This document shows, piece after piece, positions 1 through 7,900 of a DNA stretch of 64,000 nt. The notes below the pieces were generated by a model. The model was not told where the DNA came from and made no database searches. It worked only from the letters and a program-made list of their open reading frames with translations. The translations under genes and the position numbers were made by a program. Origin of the DNA: Pseudomonas putida (lineage in GTDB: Bacteria > Pseudomonadota > Gammaproteobacteria > Pseudomonadales > Pseudomonadaceae); NCBI RefSeq assembly GCF_009883635.2, contig NZ_CP026115.2, positions 4,960,001 through 5,024,000 of the forward strand, written 5' to 3'. Position 1 is the stretch's first letter, and each line of letters opens with the position of its first letter.

Positions 1-1154
1 TCTTCGCGGTAGATGCGCATGTCCGGCGTCACCTCGGTGAACAGCGCCGGGGTGAACAGATACGCCCCTGCAGCGTTCTCCACCGTCTCGCCACCGCACA
101 CCAGTTTTGCCCCTTGCTCACGGCCGCTGGCTACGTATGCCAGGTTCTGCTCCAACTGCCGGCCATCGACCACCGGGCCGATATCGGTACTGGCCTGCAG
201 CGCGTCACCTACCGTCAGCGCACGGGTACGCTCGGCCAGGCGGGCGACGAAGGCATCGTGGATGCCCGCGGTAACGATCACCCGCGAACTCGCCGTGCAA
301 CGCTGCCCGGTGCTGAAGAACGAACCGTTCAGCGCCACGTCCACAGCCTGTTCCAGGTCGGCATCGTCGAGCACGATCAGCGGGTTCTTGCCGCCCATTT
401 CCAGCTGCACTTTCTTCATGCCTTCCGCCGCCAGCCGGGCGATCTGCCGGCCAGTGTTTTCCGAACCGGTAAAGCTGATGCCATCGATCAGCGGCGAGCG
501 GATGATCGTGTCGCCGACGCTGCGCCCCGGCCCGATCAGCATGTTGAACACACCCGCCGGCAGGCCGGCGCGGGCGATGATCTCGGCCAGCGCCCAGGCC
601 GAAGAGGGCACCAGTTCGGCGGGCTTGAACACCACGCAGTTGCCGAAGCACAGCGCCGGGGCGATTTTCCAGGCCGGGATGGCTATCGGGAAGTTCCACG
701 GCGCAATGATGCCGACCACACCCAGCGGCTGGGTGAATACGTCGATGCCCACGTCCTGGCGCACCGACTGGTATTTCTCACCCTCGGCGCGCAGCGCCTC
801 CTGGGCGTAGAACTTGAACGAGCGCCCGGCGCGGTCCACTTCACCCAATGCCTCGCGCACGATCTTGCCTTCCTCGCGGGCGAGCAGGGTGGCGAGCTCC
901 TGTCGGCGGGCGAGGATCTCGCTGCCGATGAAGTCCAGCGCATCAGCGCGCTGCTGCGGGTTGCTGCGTGCCCAGCCGGGCGCGGCGCGGCGAGCGGCGG
1001 CGAGGGCTTGTTCGGTCAACGCCTGGTCGGCGCGCACGAAGCGCTCGATCACTTCAGCGGGGTTGGACGGGTTGCGGTTTTCCAGCACGTCGCTGCCGCT
1101 GTCCAGCGCGACGAAGGCGCCGTCGACGTAACTGCTCTTGGTTACCAGGGTCAT
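1..1154 (-). CDS. NAD(P)-dependent aldehyde dehydrogenase (3' end beyond window)
   Basis: Oxidises an aldehyde to its carboxylic acid with NAD(P)+. About 384 residues are visible, beginning MTLVTKSSYVDGAFVAL; the remaining ~95 lie off the left edge. Family hallmarks can be read: the cofactor/oxyanion segment APWNFPIAIPAWK, the Glu-containing motif LEMGGKNP and the catalytic-Cys motif GQRCTASSR. The start ATG (1154-1152) overlaps the TGA of the upstream dehydrogenase (1153-1151), so the two are translationally coupled and form the end of an operon FAD oxidoreductase - hydroxyacid dehydrogenase - aldehyde dehydrogenase. The oxidoreductase probably makes an aldehyde that this enzyme clears, but the substrate cannot be told from sequence. 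It resembles the ketoglutarate-semialdehyde/betaine-aldehyde dehydrogenase group; that sub-assignment is inference. Confidence 0.88.
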   Translation of the reverse strand, partial: MTLVTKSSYVDGAFVALDSGSDVLENRNPSNPAEVIERFVRADQALTEQALAAARRAAPGWARSNPQQRADALDFIGSEILARRQELATLLAREEGKIVREALGEVDRAGRSFKFYAQEALRAEGEKYQSVRQDVGIDVFTQPLGVVGIIAPWNFPIAIPAWKIAPALCFGNCVVFKPAELVPSSAWALAEIIARAGLPAGVFNMLIGPGRSVGDTIIRSPLIDGISFTGSENTGRQIARLAAEGMKKVQLEMGGKNPLIVLDDADLEQAVDVALNGSFFSTGQRCTASSRVIVTAGIHDAFVARLAERTRALTVGDALQASTDIGPVVDGRQLEQNLAYVASGREQGAKLVCGGETVENAAGAYLFTPALFTEVTPDMRIYRE

Positions 1155-2119
1155 GCGCTACGGATCCTTTTGGCGGAATTATGGCGGGCGACGAACTCGC
1201 TGATGTTGTCCACGGCGCTGTCCATCAGTTGCTGCATGGCGTCCTCGCTGCTCCAGGCGATGTGCGGGTTCAGCAGGAAGTCGTCGCGGTCGATCAGCTG
1301 GAACAGCGGGTTGCTCGGGTGCAGCGGCTCGACTTCCACCACGTCCAGCGCCACGCCACCCAGGCGTCCGTTGCGCAAGGCATCAATCAACGCGGCCTCG
1401 TTGACCACGCCACCACGGCCAGTGTTGACCACGATGGCATCCGGCTTCATCAGCGCCAGGCGGTCGGCGTCGATCAGGTTGTGGGTTTCCGGCGTCAACG
1501 GGCAGTTGATCGACAGCACGTCGCAGCTGCGCAGCAGTTCGGCCAACGGTCGGCAGTCGGCACCACGGCGCTTGCCACCACGGTCCTCGAACAGCACCTG
1601 CATGCCGAAGGCCCGCGCCAGCTCGGCCAGGCGCACGGCAATCGGGCCGCTGCCGATGATCGCCAGCTGCTTGCCGCGCACATCGCGGATGCGGTGGTCG
1701 AAGTAGATGTTCTTGTACTCGGCCTCGCCGGCATGCACCTGGCGCATCAGCCGGGTGAATGCGGCCGGGCGGCGGAACAGTTCGAGGATCATCGCCAGGG
1801 TGTGTTCGGCCACGGTGTTGGCGGCGTAGCCCGGCACGCTGGCCACTTCGATGCCATGGGCATTGCAGTAGTCGACATCGACGATGTCGCGGCCGGTCAG
1901 GGCCAGCGAGATCATTTTCAACCTGGGCAGCTGGCGCAGGTGCTCTTCACGCAGTGGCACGCTGCAGGTGAAGGCGATGGTGGCATCCTTCAGGTGTTCC
2001 AGCATCTGCTCCGGGTGGGTGTAGGCAAACTGCTGCCAGGTGTGTTCGCAGTCCGGGCGCTTGAGCCGGGTGGAGGGCGCCAGGCCCTCGTCGTCGAGCA
2101 GTACGATATGTTCGCTCAT
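1151..2119 (-). CDS. D-2-hydroxyacid dehydrogenase (NAD-binding)
   Basis: A 322-residue member of the D-isomer-specific 2-hydroxyacid dehydrogenase family, reducing a 2-oxoacid (or the reverse) with NAD(P)H in the cytoplasm. The Rossmann motif GSGPIAVRLAEL lies near residue 156. The catalytic triad is in place: Arg in NTGRGGVVN (~235), Glu in VVEVEPLHP (~264) and His in NPHIAWSS (~286). I start at MSEHIVLLDDEG; an in-frame extension to 2242 would run back into the upstream gene and has no family similarity. It lies 10 bp after the FAD oxidoreductase and overlaps the next gene by ATGA. The natural substrate is unknown; glycerate/phosphoglycerate- or hydroxypyruvate-type activity is possible. 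Confidence 0.87.
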   Translation of the reverse strand: MSEHIVLLDDEGLAPSTRLKRPDCEHTWQQFAYTHPEQMLEHLKDATIAFTCSVPLREEHLRQLPRLKMISLALTGRDIVDVDYCNAHGIEVASVPGYAANTVAEHTLAMILELFRRPAAFTRLMRQVHAGEAEYKNIYFDHRIRDVRGKQLAIIGSGPIAVRLAELARAFGMQVLFEDRGGKRRGADCRPLAELLRSCDVLSINCPLTPETHNLIDADRLALMKPDAIVVNTGRGGVVNEAALIDALRNGRLGGVALDVVEVEPLHPSNPLFQLIDRDDFLLNPHIAWSSEDAMQQLMDSAVDNISEFVARHNSAKRIRSA

Positions 2120-2129
2120 GCTGTGTTCC

Positions 2130-3521
2130 TTATTTTTTTTGCGCCGGCACGTAGCCGGCCGGGGCCATGCTGACCAGCTGGCGGGTAACGAAACCGGCGT
2201 CCTGGTCGTGGTCTTCCAGCGACTCCTTGCGCACCAGCGCATCGCGCACCATGTGCGCGCCGAAGAAGCGGAACGGCTCTGGCGGCAGCAGCTTCATCTT
2301 CTGGTTGACCAGGCCGCAGTTGGCCCACTCGTCATTGGCGTGGGTGGCCAGCGACTTGATGATGCGACTGGCGAACACGGTGGTAGCCACGCCGTTGCCC
2401 GAGAAGCCGATGCCGTAGCTCACCGTCTGGTGATGGTCGAGGTAACCGAAGTTGGGCAGGCCCTTCATGGCCCGGTCGATCGGGCCGGTCCAGCTGCTGA
2501 CCACCGGCACGTCCTCCAGCTGCGGGTACAGGCGGCGCAGTTCGGCGGCGACCCTGTCGGCAGCCGGCGAAGGCTTTTCATAGAGGTTGCCGATGCGTCC
2601 TGCATAGGCGAACTGGCCCAGTGGCTTGCCGAACACCACACGGCCATCCGGGGTGTTGCGCCAGTAGTTGAGCACGGTGCGCGAGTCGGTCATGCACTCG
2701 CCACGGCTGAAACCGATGGCATCGAGCTTGGCCTTGACCGGCGCGGTGGCCACCATGTCGCTGGACATGATCGCGATCATCCGGCGCAATTCCGGGAACT
2801 GCGCGCCCCAGGCATTGAGCGCCAGTACCACGTGGTTGGCCTTCACGTGGCCTTTGGCGGTGTGCACGACGGGGTGCTTGCCACGTACCAAATGGGTGAA
2901 CGGCGACTTCTCGAAAATCTTCACTCCCAGCTTCAGCGCCACCCGGCGCAGGCCACGGGCGAGCATGGCCGGCTGCACGGTGGCGGCGTTGGGGTCGAAG
3001 ATGCCGCCGAGCACCAGCGGCGAGCCGACGCGGCCGCGAATGGTTTCGCGGTCCAGGTCCTGGAACGGGTTGACGTCGAGCTTCTGCAGCCCGTCGGTGA
3101 GCACCCGCCAGGAGTTCATCTGCCGCTGGTTGGTCGCGGTCCACAGCCAGCCATCCTTGCGGTACTGGGCATCGATACCGTGCTCCTGGCAGAAGCTGCC
3201 GATCTCGTCGATCGCCGACTCCGCCGCCTCGCAGATGCGCCGCGCCTCGACGTCGCCGCAGATGGTGCGCACCGACAGGTACTTGCCCCACCAGTTGGTG
3301 GCGATGCCGCCATTGCGGCCGCTGGCGCCGGAACCGCAGCGGTCGCGTTCGACGATGACGATGGTCTTTTCGGGATGTGCCTGTTTCAGGCGGATGGCCG
3401 ACCACAGGCCAAGGAAGCCACCGCCGACGATACACACGTCGGCTTGAATCGAGTCCTGCAGGGCAGGGGCCAGGTCGCTGTCCAGGTCGAGTGCCTGGGC
3501 ATACCAGAATCCGCGGTACAT
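2130..3521 (-). CDS. FAD-dependent oxidoreductase (DAO / PuuB-like)
   Basis: A 463-residue flavoprotein of the D-amino-acid oxidase (DAO) fold. The FAD-binding dinucleotide motif VGGGFLGLWSAIRL is near residues 32-45, followed by a typical GSGASGRNGG segment (~63-72) that in related enzymes contacts the flavin. The C-terminal GIGFSGNGVATTVF motif is the second FAD-contact region. The overall pattern resembles gamma-glutamylputrescine oxidase and related amine oxidases, so the likely chemistry is oxidation of a C-N bond giving an aldehyde or oxoacid. It is first in the three-gene minus-strand operon and is divergent from the GlxA/AraC-type regulator at 3719, which probably controls it. No signal peptide, so cytoplasmic. 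Confidence 0.85.
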   Translation of the reverse strand: MYRGFWYAQALDLDSDLAPALQDSIQADVCIVGGGFLGLWSAIRLKQAHPEKTIVIVERDRCGSGASGRNGGIATNWWGKYLSVRTICGDVEARRICEAAESAIDEIGSFCQEHGIDAQYRKDGWLWTATNQRQMNSWRVLTDGLQKLDVNPFQDLDRETIRGRVGSPLVLGGIFDPNAATVQPAMLARGLRRVALKLGVKIFEKSPFTHLVRGKHPVVHTAKGHVKANHVVLALNAWGAQFPELRRMIAIMSSDMVATAPVKAKLDAIGFSRGECMTDSRTVLNYWRNTPDGRVVFGKPLGQFAYAGRIGNLYEKPSPAADRVAAELRRLYPQLEDVPVVSSWTGPIDRAMKGLPNFGYLDHHQTVSYGIGFSGNGVATTVFASRIIKSLATHANDEWANCGLVNQKMKLLPPEPFRFFGAHMVRDALVRKESLEDHDQDAGFVTRQLVSMAPAGYVPAQKK

Positions 3522-3590
3522 GAGGGGTGCCTCTGAGCATGTTGTTGTGGCTACATGATGCTCAGCGCGCCCGGCGGCCCGATATTACAG

Positions 3591-3629
3591 CCATGACAAT
3601 TGATAGAACGGCGGCGCGTTTTGTCATGG
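3591..3629. promoter_or_regulatory. Inverted-repeat operator in divergent promoter region
   Basis: Two perfect 9-bp arms, CCATGACAA (3591-3599) and TTGTCATGG (3621-3629), are separated by 21 bp. They lie between the divergent FAD oxidoreductase (start 3521) and the GlxA/AraC-type regulator (start 3719). A further partial copy, TGTCATGA, overlaps the region just before the regulator start (about 3700-3707). The arm spacing of about three helical turns centre-to-centre suits a dimeric AraC-type protein. Direct binding is inference. Confidence 0.5.
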
Positions 3630-3646
3630 ACTTACTATTTGTCGTG

Positions 3647-3663
3647 CGGCATATGATATGCCG
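3647..3663. promoter_or_regulatory. 17-bp palindrome in divergent promoter region
   Basis: CGGCATAT-G-ATATGCCG is a perfect inverted repeat with 8-bp arms around one base, 56 bp upstream of the regulator start. It could be an operator for a second regulator or overlap a -10 region for the regulator gene. No T-run follows, so it does not look like a terminator. Confidence 0.4.
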
Positions 3664-3718
3664 GACGCCAGTTGCGCCCTACAATGGCGCTATTCAGCAT
3701 GTCATGAGGCCGACTTTC

Positions 3719-4774
3719 ATGGTTGCGCAACTACAAGAAGAACAACAACTACAACCCCCGGCACAGATCAAACCCGAACTGCGCGTCGGCTTCGTGCTGC
3801 TCAACCAGTTCACCCTGGTGCCCGTCGCCGGCCTGGTGGATTCGCTGCGCTTCGCCGCCGACAAGTCGTTCCGCAGCCAGCAAGTGTATTGCCAGTGGGA
3901 CTGGATGACCCTCGACGACCAGCCGATCGCCGCCAGTTGCGGCATGCCGATTTCGCCGACCAAACCCCTCAACCTGTTCGCCCAATACGACTACATCGTG
4001 GTCGCCGGCGGCCTGCTCGGCGAGACCCGCAATCCGCCAGACTGGCTACTGGATGCCTTGCGCGACGTGCATGCGGCCAACATCCCGATCATCGCCCTGT
4101 GCTCGGCTTCGTTCGTGCTGGGCAAGGCCGGGCTGCTCGACGGTCGCCGGTGCGCGGTGCACTTCACCCTGCGCGACGAGTTCCGCGAGCGCTTCCCGCT
4201 GTCGACCATGGTGATCGACAAGAGCTACGTCGATGACCGCGGCATCATCACTTGCCCGGGTGGCACCGCCATCGACCTCGCCGCCAACCTGATCCGCCGC
4301 CACTGCGGCGCGGTGCGGGCGCAGAAGGGCCTGGAATACCTGCTGGTGGATGAGCGGGCGGAGGAGGAAAGCGACAAGGCTGCCAGCGAATGCGTGTACC
4401 AGAACGACCGGGTGCAGCGGGCAATTGCCTTCATGCGTGCCAACCTCGATGCGTCGATGACGCTCAAGGCGGTGGCCGAGGCGGTAGGCACCCACCCGCG
4501 GCAGCTGCACCGCGAGTTCGTTGCCAACACCCAGGAGGCGCCGGCCAACTACTGGCGCAAGTTGCGCCTGGACCACGCGCGGCGCCTGCTGGTGAACACC
4601 AGCCAGAACATCACCACCATCGCCTTGGCCTGCGGGTTTTCCGATGCCTCGCACTTCATCCTGTGGTTCCGCAAGCAGTATGGCGAGACACCGTACAGTT
4701 TCCGCAAGCGCCGGCATGAGGTGGAGCGGTTTGACTGGCACGGTGACAAGGTGGGGTTGGACCCGGAGTTGTAG
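3719..4774 (+). CDS. GlxA-family (DJ-1/PfpI + AraC HTH) transcriptional regulator
   Basis: A 351-residue DNA-binding regulator. The N-terminal part (~15-190) is a DJ-1/PfpI-like amidotransferase fold (LRVGFVLLNQFTLVPVAGLV; YDYIVVAGGLLGE; IIALCSASFVLGKAGLLDGR with the nucleophile-elbow Cys). The C-terminal ~100 residues are a double AraC/XylS HTH, ending with the signature ITTIALACGFSDASHFILWF. Pseudomonas members of this group (ArgR, GbdR, CdhR) activate amino-acid or betaine catabolism. It is divergent from the 3521-1 operon, which is the likely target. Start: ATG 3719 has GAGG (3707-3710) at suitable spacing; ATG 3704 has no Shine-Dalgarno, and longer in-frame starts would run through the operators. 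Confidence 0.85.
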   Translation: MVAQLQEEQQLQPPAQIKPELRVGFVLLNQFTLVPVAGLVDSLRFAADKSFRSQQVYCQWDWMTLDDQPIAASCGMPISPTKPLNLFAQYDYIVVAGGLLGETRNPPDWLLDALRDVHAANIPIIALCSASFVLGKAGLLDGRRCAVHFTLRDEFRERFPLSTMVIDKSYVDDRGIITCPGGTAIDLAANLIRRHCGAVRAQKGLEYLLVDERAEEESDKAASECVYQNDRVQRAIAFMRANLDASMTLKAVAEAVGTHPRQLHREFVANTQEAPANYWRKLRLDHARRLLVNTSQNITTIALACGFSDASHFILWFRKQYGETPYSFRKRRHEVERFDWHGDKVGLDPEL

Positions 4775-4864
4775 CCTTTTGAAAGCGCCGATTTTTGCAT
4801 ACCCGCCGGCCGCCCGCACCTGACATTTCTACCAGTTTCGCAGTTGCAGTAGCCCAGTTAACTT

Positions 4865-4914
4865 TCTCCCGACGCCGTATCACCGAGCAGGACAACAGGC
4901 GTGTAATCGGGAGA
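4865..4914 (+). promoter_or_regulatory. Leader hairpin that can mask the TcA1 ribosome-binding site
   Basis: In the short leader before the first Tc gene, TCTCCCG (4865-4871) pairs with CGGGAGA (4908-4914), and the adjoining ACGCC (4872-4876) pairs with GGCGT (4898-4902), with a 5-nt bulge. The downstream arm contains the Shine-Dalgarno core GGAGAGGA (4909-4916) for the ATG at 4920. The pairing is seen in the sequence; translational control (for example by an Rsm/Csr protein or a small RNA) is inference. No convincing sigma-70 promoter was found in 4775-4919. Confidence 0.45.
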
Positions 4915-4919
4915 GGACA

Positions 4920-7900
4920 ATGGCAAAACGCAGATCGACCAAAGCTGTATCGCTGTTCGAAAGGCTGCTCGGTACCGAGCCCGGGATCAAGCTCAATCTC
5001 GAAGCGGTGCCGCTGTCCGACGATTTGCTGACCGGCCTGCAGCGCATGCGCCCAACTGCGCTGATGGCGCAGTTCCCGTCCCTGACCCACGCGCAAGCGA
5101 AGCAGCTCAAGGCGCGCCTGGATGTCACCACTGCAGCCATGATGCGGGCGTTCCGCGAGAAGCGCCTGAGCGACGGCGGCAGGCGTTCAGCGGAGGAACT
5201 CAAAGGCCCCCTCGCACAGTCGACCGGGCCTACATTTGAAAACCAGTTTGACCCGACCTGGGGCAACAACGCTGATCCCCAGGCGGTAGACGCCTCCATG
5301 TCCCCCGCCGCCTACCTGATCGACTTGCTCCTGTTCATCGAGCAACATCTGGAGCCCGAGGCCGTTGCCGAGCGCGCGCTGACCCTGCGAAATCGCCGGC
5401 CAGATGTGTTCAAGCTCATGCTCGATGCGCAAACCATGAACCAGGAGGTCACTCAGGTCGAGGTTGTTATCCGGGCGTTGCAGCACTTGATCGAAACGCA
5501 GCGCCAGCAAACACCGCAAGACCTTACGCAAGTCGAAGACAGACTGCTTGAAGTTCGCTATCCACCCCGGTTGTTTCCCTACGAAGCCTACTGGCAGCAA
5601 ATCCGTACCGTACTGGCACACAACAAGGTGCACCTGAGCGAAGTCTCACGCCTCAGTGACATCCAGGCCCCGTACTTCATCCGCCCAGGCGCCCATTCAT
5701 CGCACTCTGACGATGCCCTGCTGCAAGACTCTGCAATGGGGCCGCTGCTGCGCAAGCTTCTGCTTGAGCCGCCGTATTTCCAAGAAGGCACAGCGGTTCA
5801 ATTTACTCGGCTGACAGCTGAGCTGCAGGCCCTGACGACGCGTGGGGAAGGGCAGGCTGGCCTGAGTGATGCCGAGGCTGAAGCAGATTTCTTTCAGCAC
5901 AATTTTGGTGTCCAGGGGTACCCGGACCTGCAGAACGTGGTCATTTTCTGCCAGGCATTGCAAGTCGACCAGGCAGGCATGCAGCGGTTGTTTGCCTTGG
6001 CTGAGCATACGCCGCTGCGCTCTGCCAATGTGCCGGAGGCCACGGTGAAATGGGCCAGCGCCAGCCTGGCCGGTGCTCGTTTCATCAACAGTGGTGGCAC
6101 TGATCCGGTTGCGGTCGGCAATCAGGACGGGGATGAGAAACAGCACGAGTTCCTCTTCCTCACGGCTGCCCGGTGCGACCGGGTCAACCGCCTGGTGCGT
6201 GTGGCCAATGCCCTTGGCCTGGAATACGCGGACGCTGACCGGCTGCTCTGCGCCGCCATCGACGGCGAGACGCATACCGTGATCGAACGCAGCCGAGGGC
6301 GCCTGAGCAGTGCCGACAGGCCGATGGTGATCACGTCCGATACGCTGAGGAGCCTGGGGCTGTTCCAGTTTCTGCGCGAGCGTTTTGCGCTGGTGGACAC
6401 GCCGGAGCGCCTGGCCCGTTATACCGACGACTTTTCCGTTCTGCTTGCTGACATGTCCATCTATGGTACCAGCAAGGCACCCAGCCAGTTCGATCAGGTG
6501 TTCAACAGCAACAGCCCCAACGTTCTGTGGCTGGATCAAGAGCCACTCAGCCTGACCGATAACGATGAAAAAAGTAAACGTTTCATCGACCTGTTGTGCA
6601 GTGGCCTGGGCATCAACATGGAAACCTTCCGGCCCCTGGCGCGCGTGATCATGCAGGCCCAGGGAAGCCTGACGCGTTCGCTGCCGGTGGTTTCGGCTTT
6701 CTTCCGGCTGGTATGGCTGGCCCGCCTGCTGGCGATCACCCCCGTAGAGCTGCTGTCGCTGCTGGAAGTGCTCAACCCGGAAGGCCTGTACGCGCTGCGC
6801 TTGGCTGGCAAACCGCAGGTTGCGACGTACCGCAGCGATACCACACAGACCGATGTGATCAACGTCGTTCATGCCCTCGCGACGAGCGTGCTGTGGTGTC
6901 GGGAGCAGGAAATTCCGATCGCCTGGCTGGTGCGGCAATTACTGCCCCACGAGCGTTCGGATGTAGCCTCCATGGAAGTCAGGACCCTGCTGACCGAGCT
7001 GGCGAGCAAGCTGCAGCCCTTCCGGGCGTTCAACGCCCTGCTCGAGGAATCCGGAGTGACCCCGCTCAACAGGGGCAACTGGCAAAGCTATCTGCTGCAG
7101 ATCGTTGACGGTGACGGTTTGATCACTGACAGCGGTAACCCGGAAGAGGACTTCGACCCTGCGCTGTATGAAGACTTTGCCAGGCGGGAAATCGTGGCAG
7201 TGATCGAGCAGTTGCAGCCGCAGGAACCGGACCGTACTGCGGTATCGAAGGTCCGTGCAGCCGAGGAGCCTGAACTGCCTGCATTGACCGACGATGAAGC
7301 CGAGCGCTTGGCCAGTCTGATTCTTGGGGTGGTACTGCGTGTGCGCTCGCAACAGTGGGGGGCGGTGCAGGAGCAACTGGCGCAGCTGCTCGAACTTGAG
7401 TCCAGCATGGTCATCCCGGTGATCTACTGGGCCGAGTCCAATGTGCATAAGTGGATGCAAAGCGCCATCGGCTTCGACCCGCAACAATTGGACTCGATAC
7501 AGCTCAAGGCCATCCTGCCGCTGGAGCGGCAAATGCAGCGCCGCGCCGAAGTGGTCAGGCAGTTTGCACTGAGCCCGGCGTTATTCTCCAGCCTGTTGGT
7601 ACGCACCCAGCGCCAGCGCTTCAGTATCCAGACCCCTGAACTGACCTTACCGACGCTGTACTACCTGGAGCGCTACACGCGCCTGCTGCGTATGGCCAGG
7701 CAGTCGGAAGCACAATTGCTCGGCTACTTCTCGTTGGTCGAAGCCTTGGGTGAGATGAGCGACAACGAACGCCGACTGGTCAAGGATGCTGCCGCCGAGA
7801 AGGTTGCCAATCTTCTCGGGTGCGGCATTCGCGAAGTACTGGATGTGGCGAAACTGGTGTCGGCCGACGGCATCATCCGCAACCTGGCCCAATTCTGTGC

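Noticed and set aside
114..1706. 530-codon open frame on the plus strand
   Set aside because: It lies antisense to the aldehyde dehydrogenase and hydroxyacid dehydrogenase; composition (His/Arg/Gln-rich) is typical of shadows in high-GC DNA and there is no family similarity.
3527..3718. Longer N-terminus for the GlxA/AraC-type regulator (ATG 3527)
   Set aside because: It would read through both operators and the presumed promoter; the DJ-1/PfpI fold begins only after residue ~75 of that version.
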